From positions 478,728,900 through 478,792,899 of the forward strand of contig NC_081406.1 in NCBI RefSeq assembly GCF_030272615.1: a DNA stretch of 64,000 nt. Direction: 5' to 3'. The number at the start of each line of letters is the position of its first letter. Position 1 is the first letter of the stretch. A program made the position numbers and the translations under genes. The notes below the pieces were generated by a model. It did not search any database, was not told the origin of the DNA, and saw nothing but the letters and a program-made list of their open reading frames with translations. Positions 1 to 10,303 of this stretch are shown piece after piece. Source of the DNA: Cryptomeria japonica. Its lineage: Eukaryota > Streptophyta > Pinopsida > Cupressales > Cupressaceae.

Positions 1-126
1 ATTATTTCTTGCATACCGGTACACTGTTATATTATGTTCTGCATGTTTTAAGCTAAGAAATTCTATATACTGGTCAAATACTGATTCACCCCCCCCCTCC
101 TCTCAATATCTATGTTATTCCTAACA
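1..126 (+). repeat. T1 5' LTR, last 126 bp
   Basis: Matches 4654-4779 with few changes, including the C-tract followed by TCTCA and the terminal CTAACA. It is directly followed by the PBS, which fixes the LTR end at 126. Confidence 0.9.
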
Positions 127-128
127 AT

Positions 129-140
129 TGGTATCAGAGC
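129..140 (+). other. Primer-binding site of T1
   Basis: TGGTATCAGAGC, the standard plant initiator tRNA-Met complement, starts two bases after the LTR end. The same site occurs in copia elements D and G of this window. Confidence 0.9.
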
Positions 141-197
141 TTGGTCCTCTATTTTCAGAAGCCTAACAGCTTGAGGAAGATCTTGAAACCGGTAAAG

Positions 198-1262
198 ATG
201 GAAAATCTGATGAAGCAATTGGAAGGAGCTCTTATAGACTATGATGCAGAAAAATTGAAAAATACCAAACTAGAAGATGATTTAAGGGCAGCTCAAGATA
301 TCATTCAGGCACTTCAATAAAATTTTACTATTGCAAGAAATAAGAGAAGAGAACTTTGTAAAAAATTGCAAAATGAGAATGATGAAAAGGAATCACTTAG
401 TGATATGATAAGCAAGTTGAAACAAGAGATCATGACAATAAAGAATGAGATGAAGGATATGACTATGAGATTTTGCAAAGAGATTGAGGATAGGAAGAAG
501 AATGAAGAAGAATTGACCAGAAGACTAAGTGATGCAGCAAATGAGAACACAAGACTTAGCTATGAAAATGACATGTTGAAGATAGATCTGATGCATAGTC
601 AGAATGACTCAAATGAACTGATGAGACAAAAAGATGTCTTAGAAAGAGAACTAGAAATTGCAAATCAACATAAAGAAAAATTCAAGAAAAGATCAGAGGA
701 ACTTGGCACCTTGCTAAAGAATCAAAAACCTAAAGGTGACACTTCTGGAATTGGCTTTGAAGTTGGTGAAAGCTTTAGTACTGCAAATACTCAGGATCAC
801 AGCAAATCGGTAAGACAACCTAATGCTTATAAATTCAATGGAAAATGCTTTAACTGTAATAAGTATGGTCATAGAGAAAATGAATGTAGATCTAGAAATT
901 ATCAGAATATCAACACACCCACCGGTCAATGTTCTAAATGCAACAAAGTAGGTCACAATTCTAAAAACTGCAAAATGAATGTGAGATGTTATATTTGTGG
1001 AAGATTTGGACATTTATCTAATCAATGCAGAACACAAACCGGCATAGGTTATGGAAAAGCTATTTAGAAAAATAATGTAACTTGTTATGCATGTAACAAG
1101 ATTGGGCATATTGCTAAATTCTATAGAAGTAAAGGAACACCGGTAGAAAACAAAAGTTCTAGCTTGAAAGGTAAAGAAAAAGTTGAAGAGGTTAAGCAAG
1201 AATTCTCTAAACAATGGATTAGAAAAGCTGATCTAATATTGGGAATACTCATCCACCGGTAG
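198..1262 (+). pseudogene. T1 gag-like protein: coiled coil plus four CCHC zinc knuckles
   Basis: The frame opens with ATG at 198 and runs to 1262, broken by in-frame stops near 318 and at 1065. The first two thirds are rich in Glu, Lys, Asn and Leu in a heptad-like pattern, which suggests a long coiled coil. The C-terminal part has three intact CX2CX4HX4C knuckles (about 846-887, 930-971 and 987-1028). A fourth, at about 1083-1124 after the second stop, has its last Cys changed to Tyr. Knuckles of this type bind nucleic acid in retroelement nucleocapsids. I do not see the UBN2-type gag fold that copia element D has upstream of its knuckle. The same design (coiled coil, then four knuckles) recurs in T2 at 21277-22551. 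A capsid or RNA-packaging role is inference. Reading continues in another frame beyond 1230, which suggests a further frameshift. Confidence 0.75.
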
Positions 1263-1657
1263 AACAAACCAATGCTTCACCGGCAGAACAGAGTGATGCT
1301 TCACCAGAAGGATAGAGTAGTGCTCCACTGGCAAGAAGTTCTTCATCTAATTGAAGAAAATTTTCTTGAGGGTTTGGCAATCTATTGACACATGTGCTAT
1401 TATTCCCTCGATTAGAGATAAGAAGTTGGAAATTACTTATTACCAGCAAACAATGTTAAGTGAAAACTTAACCGACATGCAATTAATGTGGTAGATGGTG
1501 AAAAGACACTATAAAATCAAGGTTTTGGATCCATTTCATTTCACCAAGACTTCAAACTTATGAAGAGCGTGAAGATTTCAAGCTAAGGCATTTCGAGCAA
1601 GAAGCAAGAACACTCCAAGAAATCATCCATCCTAAAGGCAGTAAGAGGTATTTAATC
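1263..1657 (+). other. T1 spacer between gag and ORF2
   Basis: About 395 bp without a sustained frame. The first part, read in another frame, looks like a short continuation of the gag tail (Pro-, Ala- and Ser-rich). The rest, just before the ORF2 ATG at 1658, shows nothing recognisable. Confidence 0.5.
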
Positions 1658-3796
1658 ATGGCATCCACCTCTGCAATTGAATATGTAGCAAACCCTACTA
1701 TTGTTGAAGTGATAAAAAGACCTAGGCCCATATTTTAGTTAGTTCTTGAGGTAGCAAAGAAAGATGATACCATAGGTTCTTTTTCTCAAATTCCTAAGGG
1801 AGTTGTTTATGCCAAAGACCCCGAAATGTACATCCACTGCAACATTCAGGAACTAGGAGATGAAGAAATTAAGACTATGTTTAAAATTGTGATATGTGAT
1901 AAAACTAGCAATGTAAAAGATCAGCACAAGATCATTGAGACCCTAGGATTTATAGAGATCCTTAGCATTCCTGAATTTCCCAAGGATGTGATTAGGATAG
2001 TCTTAAGCAAGGTACATGGTGAATTTTTTTGGTTAGATGCAGTCCACAAAATCACCAAGGAAGCTGTGAAAGTTGTGATAGGGTTATCGACCACCAATAA
2101 AAGACCAAATAAAACCAAGGTGTCCAATGACCTAGTTACAAACCTAACTGGTGCAACATTCGACAAGAGGTCCCTAAGAGTTAATGATGTAACAGATATT
2201 AATGTGAGATTTATCAGCATGATATTAGGGTATAAAGCTACTCATGCAAATAGACTCAATTCAGTTTTAATTTTATGCATTAAGAGTGCTTATGATATGG
2301 TCACAGATAATGCAAAAATTGATGTATGTGAGTGGTTAAAAGATGAATTAATTGACAACCTTGGAAAGATCAAGAAGGACAAGAAAGGAACTTTCAGGTT
2401 TGGAAATCTGTTAGTATGTCTGATGCTACATATAACAAAATAGGTTCCCGGTATAGGTTACAAAGAACTTGGATATGATATACCGATAGGCAAACAATTA
2501 ATAGAACTATTCAATAACATGGGAGAAGACAAGGAAAACAATATTCATGACTTCTTTCAAGCATTAAAAGCCAAAATGAAGAAAAGAATAAGGTTATCAC
2601 AAAAGATTGTCGACAAATACAAAGATGAAATATGTTTTGTCATCAAGAAAGATGAAACTTGGATGGAAGCAGTCATCCCTAGGATAGTTTGGATAACCAA
2701 GATGGGCTATGAAACAGATGATCACATAGTTGAAACATATGCTAAAGCACTTTTGGAAGCCCCCAAAGAACCTAAGGAAGAAGTATTTGGTAGTGCGAAA
2801 ACCATTGAAAGCCAAATACAATCAAAGAAAAGAGTGAAAAAGGTTGAGGCAGTTGTAAGGAAAGGTTCCAGACAAGCAAAAGCCATCAAAGAAGATGTAT
2901 TGAAGAAAACCGATATAACAGAGGATGAGTTAGCAGCTCCACAACCTGAAACTCACCTATCACCGGTAGGTACTTCTTCAGGGAGTGACATGCCTGCAAC
3001 TTTCAAAAGAGTTGTAAGGAAAAGAGATCCCTCACCAGCAACCACACCCTCACCCAGGAGGACAAGACAAAAGCAACAAGCAGTGAGATCTCCGGTAAGA
3101 AAGGCCACACCAAAGAAGAAACTGACACCCAAGAAGAAGAAGAGGACAAACAAAGACTTGGCCCCTCTTGATATACTACTGAATGAAATCACAGAGGAAG
3201 GTAAATTGAAAAACATTGAGAAAATAAAACAAGAGTCATTGAAGGATAAAGTAGAAGTTGAAAAATAGAAATTCTTTGATGAGCAAATAAAGAAGTGTAA
3301 CAAATATTTTGACACACTTCTACCGGAATTATGTAATTTATTGAAAGAGTACAAAAATCCGTACAAAGATACCTATAAAACAAACTTTTTGACTGTAGAT
3401 ATAGACAAGAAGATGAGCAAGGTACAAGATGAGATTAATAAACTTGCAGATAGTTTTGTCAACTCACTTGATACACTATCAATTTTTGAGGAAAAGATAA
3501 CAAATTTTGAAGAAGAATTACTTAAATTGGAAAGAGAGAAAGAAAGAATAGTGAATAAGGCAAAGCATTTGAGATCAAAACTAAGTCCAAGATTGGACTA
3601 TCTAGCATCACTATGGAAGGAAGCATCTGAGGCACTAATATAGGGAAAGAAAACATCGGCAGAGCTTTTGCAGCATCTCACCAGTACAGTGAAGAGAATA
3701 GAGACAACAATAAAGGATAGCAAGAAGTTTATGGATAGTATAAACTTGATTTTGGCAGATCTTTTTCAAATTGTAACTACCCAGTTACAAGGTTGA
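1658..3796 (+). pseudogene. T1 ORF2: conserved second protein of unknown function
   Basis: One frame can be followed from ATG 1658 to a stop at 3796 (about 712 codons), interrupted by in-frame stops near 1736, 2441, 3266 and 3641. No frameshift is needed, so this was a single protein. The N-terminal domain (about codons 40-260) carries the segments SQIPKGVVYAKD and IRIVLSKVHGEFF. A second domain (about codons 288-380) carries MKKRIRLSQKIVDKYKDEIC. Then come a Lys/Arg-, Pro- and Ser-rich basic region (about codons 385-515) and a C-terminal heptad-like helical region. T2 ORF2 (22985-26186) has recognisable counterparts of all four parts in the same order, for example SQIPIGVIIEED and MNQRIRISGDIVKKYEDDIC. 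I do not recognise the family. It has no motifs of protease, integrase, RT, RNase H or envelope. Its place after gag suggests an element-borne function. Capture of a host gene is an alternative. Confidence 0.7.
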
Positions 3797-3974
3797 AACC
3801 ACAAACTCTTCTGACATCTTGACAACCTTTTTCATTGATGCCAAAGGGGGAGTAGTAGGATGAGAAAATTCAATCATATGCTCAAGGGGAGCTCACACAT
3901 TTTTGGTAACATTTTTGGACTTCACATTTTTTTGATCATTTTTGAAATTTCTCATGAGTCTTGCCATGAATGCC
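3797..3974 (+). other. T1 3' untranslated segment
   Basis: Short non-coding stretch with G-rich words (AAAGGGGGAG near 3842) of the kind that recur before the 3' LTRs of the copia elements here. Confidence 0.5.
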
Positions 3975-3985
3975 AAAGGGGAGAT
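3975..3985 (+). other. Polypurine tract of T1
   Basis: AAAGGGGAGAT lies directly before the TGTTGG start of the 3' LTR. It is nearly the same as the tracts of D, E, H, G and T2. Confidence 0.85.
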
Positions 3986-4779
3986 TGTTGGCATATGCAC
4001 ACTCCAATGAGACATTGTATGTGATTGAAGGTTTTGTCATTGATGGCAACCTTGCAATCCTATGGCACCGACAAAGGCATTATACCGGCATCAATAGATC
4101 ATACTCTACACCGGCACTCAGGACACCAACACCGACACGGGCATAGAAGACGAGAAGTATACCAGCACAGAGGCTGACAGGATTTTTGTTATATTATATT
4201 TTGTTTATTATTGTAAAAACTTTGCAAGCTGACTTGGAAAATTGTAAAATGACTCATATATAAAAGAGATCATTGTAGACATTTAGTAAGGAGTGAGGAA
4301 AAATATTAGGCAAACCTATTATGCGAAATATAGGCTAAGGGTTTATGTAGGAAGTAGAGCAGCAACTGGGATTGGATCAAGCATTATAGATGCTATTGTA
4401 AAGCAGTACAAGATATTGGATTTGTATAATCCTCATTGTAAGTTAGTGAGACTTCCCATTAAGTAGTGAGCTCTAGGCAGTTGGCCTTCCTACATGTGTA
4501 GGCCCCTATTGTAAGTAATATTCTCTTATTGGCTAGTGAGTGAATATTGTGGGTCACAAATCCCACCGAGGTTTTTCCCACACTGGGTTTCCTCATTAAA
4601 ATCTTGTGTTATAGTGTGCTTTTCATGTGGATGTTCTTGATTTTGTTTATTACATTATTTCTTGCATACTGGTACACTGTTATATTATGTTCTGCATGTT
4701 TTAAGTTAAGAAATTCTATATACCGATCAGATACTAATTCACCCCCCCCCCCCTCTCAGTATCTATGGGATTCCTAACA
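3986..4779 (+). repeat. T1 3' LTR (794 bp)
   Basis: Starts TGTTGG after the polypurine tract and ends CTAACA, matching the 5' LTR tail at 1-126. It holds a TATA box at 4257-4266 and a leader module around 4558-4612 (CCCACCGAGGTTTTTCCC, then GGGTTTCC and CTTGTGTTAT). It also holds a C-tract followed by TCTCAGTATC about 40 bp before its end. The leader module and C-tract also occur in D, E/H, G and T2. Confidence 0.88.
4257..4266 (+). promoter_or_regulatory. TATA box in T1 3' LTR
   Basis: TATATAAAAG about 270 bp into the LTR, a position suited to the U3/R promoter of an LTR retrotransposon. Confidence 0.55.
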
Positions 4780-5067
4780 ATCAGTTCAACTCAAGCGAAA
4801 GAAGAGGCTAATTCAACACCCCTAGAATCTGATCAACATTTAGACCTCTTAAGTTTAGATCTATCAAATTCCTATATTTCCGTAATGTAATGGTCTCCAA
4901 GCAAAATTAGCGGTTTTCATACAACCTATGGTGAAAACCCTAAATTTTCATCATTACATATAGAACTTTCAAATTTTCACTTAAAGCACAAAGTCTTTGA
5001 TAGCTCTACAATTCGGCAGAGTTTTGATGCATTAGCCAAAAGATGACTATTTACATTGAGGCTTTCT

Positions 5068-5077
5068 CCTTTATATA
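5068..5077 (-). promoter_or_regulatory. TATA box in LTR-A, left copy
   Basis: Minus-strand TATATAAAGG, conserved at 51215-51224 in the other copy. It supports minus-strand transcription of the LTR-A element. Confidence 0.5.
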
Positions 5078-5384
5078 GAGAAGAGCCTTGAGTAAAAATA
5101 GGAAATCTATAGCTAATTTGACTTATTTAGTAGTAGAGTCTGACTTGACTTTGACTTGTGTTGTTATAATGCATAATATAATGCATAATTGACAATATGA
5201 AAAAAAAATTAAGTGTAGAGAGAGAGGTCTTCATTATCATCATCCTTCTTCAGAAAATATTCATATCATTACAAAGTAGCCCACACTTCAGATTCATCTA
5301 GTCCTAATATGTAGGAGTGGGCATCTGGAATGGAAATTTTAGTAATAAATTGAAGATTCCCCAGAGATAAATTCTTCCTTTTGG

Positions 5385-6110
5385 ATCAAAAATTGCAAAT
5401 CGGGATTTAAAACTCAATTTACACCAAGGTAGTTCAAAACATGCAAATTGGGTTTCAAAACCCTATTTTCACAAAATAAAGTGCATGACATGCAAACCAG
5501 GTTTCAAAACCCAATTTGCACTTAAAATTGGTTTACACATGCAAGTTAGGTGTTGAAACCCAATTTGCACATACGATGGACTTATGGTGCAAAACATGTT
5601 CATCGGGTTTCAAAACTCAATGAACAATTTGAATGTAATGTTTAGTGTAGGTAGATCACGCGTTGGTCGGGTTTCAAAACCTAACCTACACAAATAGGTT
5701 GCAATGATTTGGAAGGTTGCACATCGGGTTTTGTAACCCGATGTGCATGTGTGATGTAGAGGTTTTAAAATTTGATGAGCATGTGACAAATAATGGACCC
5801 ATGACATGCACTTTGGGTTTTAAAACCCGAAGTACATGTTCATTAGTGAAGAATGTGTATTTCAGGTTTTAAATCATAAAACACATATACAATGAGAGAT
5901 GTGCATTTTAGGTTTTAAAACCCAAATTGCATGAAGGTTGAATGGTAGGATGTATTTGGGGTTTTAAAATTTGAAATACATAATGATGGAAGGATGTGTA
6001 TTTCAAGTTCTAAACTTGAAATGCATAGAGAGAAAAATGGGGTTTTAAAATTTGAAATACGTAATGATGGAAGGATGTGTATTTCAAGTTCTAAAATTCA
6101 AATGCACGGA
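5385..6110. repeat. Degenerate tandem array of hairpins in LTR-A
   Basis: A unit of roughly 50-60 bp recurs about twelve times. Its core is GGGTTTTAAAACCC, or a variant with TTTCAAAACCC, flanked by complementary arms such as GCACAT/ATGTGC. The clearest hairpin is 5719-5746, a 12-bp perfect stem with a 4-base loop; another is 5805-5838. The other LTR-A copy carries the same array at about 51575-52080. It sits in the part of the LTR upstream of the minus-strand TATA. Confidence 0.8.
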
Positions 6111-6324
6111 GAGAAAAAAGACTAACTCTAGAAAACAAACTTTTGGAAATTTTTCAAAAGACAAATTAAAAGATCCAAATGAACCAATTTATAGAGGAAC
6201 CTAACTATGCATGAGGGAGTTTAACAAGTGCCTCGATATGAATTCTTAGAGTATCTAGGCTACAAAAAAATAAAAATTGTAGGGGTTATCCCACGATTTG
6301 AGTGAGAGAAAATCGAGGATAACA

Positions 6325-6653
6325 ATTGGTGTTGACTAGGGAACTTCCTTTGATCATTCTCTAAAATGATTGAAGGGAGTAGAATCCAGAACTTTAAGTG
6401 CCTTTATCCATCCATTGGGCTATAGAGTCAGACAACAAAAGATACGAAAGACAAAAAGGATGATAGAATTGACTAAAACAATGTGCTTCAACACTTGAAG
6501 GAAAACAAGACTCAACTTTGTACAATTGCACTTATTGGAAAAATAAACTAACCTAACCTAGACTAACCAACAATGGAAACTTCTTCAAACGAAACCATTA
6601 ACTGGTACTCCATAGTAGCTTCCCTTCTTGAGTAATATGGAATGTGTTGCATG
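6325..6653 (-). other. Segment of ancient LTR-A element, left of element E
   Basis: Non-coding remnant between LTR-A and element E. Its last five bases (GCATG, 6649-6653) recur at 19483-19487, so this sequence was continuous with 19488 onward before E inserted. Confidence 0.6.
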
Positions 6654-7135
6654 TGTTAGGTCCCAGAGACAACTGAGAGGGGGGGGGGTGAATCAGTTGT
6701 CAAATAAATTCAAATAAAAAACAACTTAACCAACTTAATGCTTAATACCGGTAAACCAGTCAAGTATATCAGTACACAGTGTTAATAGTTATTTGCTATA
6801 CCGGTAAAAATTAATGCATGAAATATAAACACAAAGTCATCCACAACACATAACACCAATATTTGTACATGGAAACCCTGTAAGGGAAAAAAACCATGGT
6901 GGGAAACCTTACCCACAATCAGATGATACTACTGCAGATAGTAAGTGTACATAAATGGGGTCTGCACATGCAAAAAGGCCAACAGCCTAGAGCTCACTGC
7001 TCAATCACAAAAAGGGAGTCACACTGACTATAGTTGGATGGTTAAATCCAATAAGAATGTACTGCACAAGATAGCATCTTCATATGTTGGATTCAGTACC
7101 GGTGTAATGTTGATATGCTTTCAAAAAAACCTAGC
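6654..7135 (-). repeat. E 3' LTR, part 1 (distal part in element sense)
   Basis: It is the reverse complement of the end of the H LTR (41618 backward), starting TGTTAGGTCCC with the G-run of the C-tract near 6680. It breaks at the CTAGC duplicated around element D and resumes at 14738. Small open frames here, such as 6945-7220, are LTR sequence read antisense. Confidence 0.9.
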
Positions 7136-8656
7136 TATTGGCATTATAACAGACAAGGAAGATTGTTGGCATTTCAATAAGGATATTGAGAAGGTTGTTG
7201 ATGATTATGGATATAACTGATTAAGGATGTTTACTATCTTAATACTATTATTTTGTCATTGATGTCAATAAATTGATTTTCTAATTCAGTATGATGTTGC
7301 CATATCTTAAGAAGTATGATTTGATGAGTATAAAGATGTCGGTAAAAGACACATAAAGAATGTGATAAATAAGGGGAGGAATAAGTTATTCAATGGGCAA
7401 CTATTACCGAGTTAGACAATGATGAGATCATGATGTTTAGATTGTTTTGATATCCTACATATGTTATTCATTGTAAGGTCAATACTATACTATGTTATTG
7501 AGCAAAGAACCTAGTCGATAAACCCTAAAGAACCTAGTCGGTAAACCCTAAGGTTATCACTATCAGTTAATGAAGGCAGGATGTCTACCGAGTGAAGTTT
7601 AGTATTTACCAAGTTGCAACCGAGTAATAACAAAATGCATTGAATGAATAAAAGCATTATTTAATGAAGGAAGCTGATGAGTTGGTTATGATTAAATGAT
7701 TGGTATGTCATGAATGAAGTTTGTTAAAGAATCTATGGCAAAGGAAAATCGGCAAGAAGATCTACAGCTCAGATTGAACCGCAATACCTAGCACAAGTTC
7801 CAAGAAATGTATGCAAGTTCCAAGGCAGGGTCAAACATTTTCAGATCAAAGGATACATTGAACCTGTTCAAGTTTGAAGATCTAATGGCTATGATTGATC
7901 ATGGGATATGTGATCAAGGAGATTAAGTGGTTGGCAAGTTGTTTATAAACAAGGAACTGTTGATAAACAATGTAAGCGGGCAAGTGTATGCACAAAGATG
8001 ATACATAGTGATTACCGAGCACAGAAGCTTGAAGACCTGTTTGAATAATAGAGTATAGAGCCCAGCAGATGGACAAGATAAGTCCTATTGTATTGAGAAA
8101 ATAAGAATTTTCTTTAGCATTTTTAGATGTGAAGTTGCAGATAGATTTTTATTACTGTTATTTTGTAAAGTGACAGAAAATCTCTTAACCGAGTGGACTT
8201 AACAGTCTTATTTGTAAAACCCTCTAGCAAGGTGACATTCTGATTGAGTGTTTGAAATCCTTTAATAAGGTCACTTCTAACAAGGTGAAGATCCTAACAG
8301 ATCTGAGGGAAATCCCTTAACCGGGTCACATCTAGCAATGTGTTTGTAATCTTTAACAAGATTTGTTTTTAACCGAGCATACTCTAGAAGAGTATATTTC
8401 GTAGTGGGTCCAAAATCCCACAGTGGTTTTTTCCTATTTGGGTTTCCATGTTAAATCTAGTGTTATGAGTGTTATGATGTTTATATGCTTATGAGTTTGC
8501 ATGTTTGCATGTTTAGCAGTTTTGGTATATTACTGAAGTATATGTTACCGGGATTGAATTTGTTGTTTTATTGAAGATTAAGTTTGTATGATTCACCCCC
8601 CCCTCTCATCTTATTAGCTTGGAATTTGTACTTAACATTAAGTATTAGAACTATCA
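7136..8656 (+). repeat. D 5' LTR (1521 bp)
   Basis: Starts TATTGG where the 3' copy has TGTTGG, and ends ACTATCA right before the PBS. It contains a local direct duplication of the AAGAACCTAGTCGGTAAACC type near 7508-7553. Next come several TAACAAGGT-like words at 8175-8395, the shared leader module near 8420-8470 and a C-tract near 8597. Confidence 0.93.
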
Positions 8657-8658
8657 AT

Positions 8659-8670
8659 TGGTATCAGAGC
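8659..8670 (+). other. Primer-binding site of D
   Basis: TGGTATCAGAGC two bases after the LTR end, complementary to the 3' end of plant initiator tRNA-Met. Confidence 0.92.
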
Positions 8671-9345
8671 TTTGGACTATGGAAAGAAAAGTTTAAAGGT
8701 ACTTGAGGCAAAGTTCCAAGGATGTACAAGAGAGATGCACCGAAGCTGAACAAGTCAAGTTTCTCTACATGGCAGAAAAGTATGAAGCTGCACCTATGAG
8801 TAGTTGGAGAATATGTTGTATATTATCTAGAGATTGATTTCATTACACGGAGCACCTATCCATTGATAATGGAAGAGATAAAGGCAAAGCAAGAACATAT
8901 TCAAGCAATGATTGACATAACATTTGCATTGACCGACTCATAGTCTAATGATCTAGAAGGCTGCAATGATGCAAAGACAATGTGGGACAAGCTCATATCT
9001 ATGTATGGTGGAGATGAACATGTTCAAAGAGCAAAAGTGGATAGTCTAAGAGGACAACTTGAATCTATAAGGATGAATGAAGGTGAGAACATAACCTAGT
9101 ACAGTACAAGACTAAAGGATATTGTCAATCAAATCAAAGGAGCGGGTGGAAATATTGAAGAAAAAGACATAACAAGTAAGTTGTTAAGAACCCTTCTACC
9201 AGCTTATGCAATCTGAGTCTCTACAATCAATGAATTGAGGTATGTACCCAATATGCCAGTTTCTTTAGATGCTACTATTGGTAAGCTACATGCATTTGAG
9301 TTAAGTAATTTTGATAACAATGGGTCATTGGCAAATAAAGTTGAG
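8671..9345 (+). pseudogene. D gag, copia type (UBN2-like), decayed
   Basis: From about 8866 one frame reads as a copia gag core, with the segments TMWDKLISMYGGDEHVQ, LRGQLESIRMNEGENIT and LLRTLLPAYAI. It has stops near 8941, 9100 and 9219. The frame is lost around 9310-9345, where coding passes to the frame that opens at 9311. The start codon is unclear. This domain forms the capsid in copia elements and is absent from T1 and T2. Confidence 0.7.
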
Positions 9346-10303
9346 TAAGTACACTAAAGGGGATCACAGTGGAGCAAGTGAAAGATTTTGCAAGAACATG
9401 GAAGAAGTACACAAACTGTATGAGGAAATCAGAAAGCAAGAAGAGTTTCAAGCAGTATTAGCCAGAAGGTTACCGAGAGGGAAAGGTAAGTATAAAGGAA
9501 AACTACCTTTGAAATGTTTCAATTATGATAAGATAGGACATATGGCTTCTAACTATCCTGACAAAGATTCTACAGAAAAGAGAGATTACCAAGATGACAT
9601 ACAAAAAGATAATCATTATAGAGGACACCGAGACTTCAGAAGAAGAGATAGAAAGTCATGCCTAATAGTTGATGAGGAATCCAATGATGATAAATCAGAT
9701 GAAACTGATACAGAGGAAGTAGTTTATGTGGCTATCAAAGATGGATCAGATGAAGAAAGGTATGAAGAAAAATCCCTAATATCTCACATAAATACTAATG
9801 ATTCTTGGATCATAGATAGTGGATGCTCACATCACATGACAGGTGATAAACACAAATTTGTTACATTAGAAGAATATGATGGAGGCTATTTAAGATTTGG
9901 TAATGATGCACCATGTCCAGTAAAAGGTAAAGGATCTATAACACTTCTTGACAATGCAAGATGTAATAATGTTTATTGGGTTGAAGGTTTGAAATACAAT
10001 TTGTTGAGTGTAGCACAGCTAAACAATATAGGATACCGAATAGAATTTCAGAAAGGAATTGTCAAAGTTCATGGCAAGCATGGAAAGTTAGCTGCGACCG
10101 AGACACAAACAAAAGGTAACACATTTCACCTTGACTCAACTCGGAACAAGTGTCTGTATGCAAAGATAGATCATACCTGGTTATGGCATAAAACGTTGTG
10201 TCATGTAAATTTTGATAATCTGATCAAAATAGGCAAGAAGCATCGAGTAAGAGGTCTACCGAGTCTTGAAAAACATGAGAATGCTATGTGTCGAGGATGC
10301 TAG
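9311..10303 (+). pseudogene. D nucleocapsid, protease and pre-integrase region
   Basis: The open frame holds a knuckle reading CFNYDKIGHMASNYP, in which two of the three zinc Cys are Tyr, so binding is probably lost. An acidic spacer follows, then the aspartic protease core SWIIDSGCSHHMTG near 9806 with its DSG intact, the VKGKGSITL and LLSVAQL segments, and the HHCC pre-integrase zinc motif (LWHKTLCHVNF, then CRGC). A TAG at 10301-10303 ends it, but the same frame continues into integrase, so this was one polyprotein. Copia protease cuts the Gag-Pol precursor in the particle. Confidence 0.85.

Larger units (their letters stand above)
1..4779 (+). mobile_element. T1: pol-less LTR retrotransposon (5' LTR truncated by window edge)
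   Basis: The sequence at 1-126 recurs almost unchanged at the end of the LTR at 3986-4779, so 1-126 is the tail of the 5' LTR. A tRNA-Met-type PBS follows at 129-140 and a polypurine tract precedes the 3' LTR. Between them lie only two coding regions in series, a gag-like CCHC protein and a long second protein (ORF2). No protease DSG motif, integrase, FVDD/FIDD reverse transcriptase or RNase H can be found in about 3.9 kb of internal DNA, so the element is non-autonomous by content. It has the same gene order as T2 at 20087-36737. Its 3' end abuts and truncates the LTR-A copy at 4780. The TSD cannot be read because the 5' outer end lies outside the window. Confidence 0.85.
4780..6324 (-). repeat. 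LTR-A, left copy (truncated by T1)
   Basis: From about 4960 to 6324 it matches 51110-52290 in order, including the TATA segment, the hairpin array and the right end. Read on the minus strand, both copies start with TGTT (TGTTATCC here, TGTTTCC in the other). A minus-strand TATATAAAGG lies at 5068-5077. T1 cuts it at 4780, and 4780-4960 does not visibly match the other copy. I read it as the 3' LTR of an ancient minus-strand gypsy element whose gag lies at 49541-50301. Two independent solo copies of one LTR family remain possible. Confidence 0.6.

Noticed and set aside
5385-6110. CRISPR array
   Set aside because: Units are degenerate and self-complementary throughout with no unique spacers, and the context is a plant LTR.
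6945-7220. Plus-strand frame of 91 codons, with a near copy at 18709-18939
   Set aside because: Both lie in E LTR sequence read antisense; the first runs into the D LTR.
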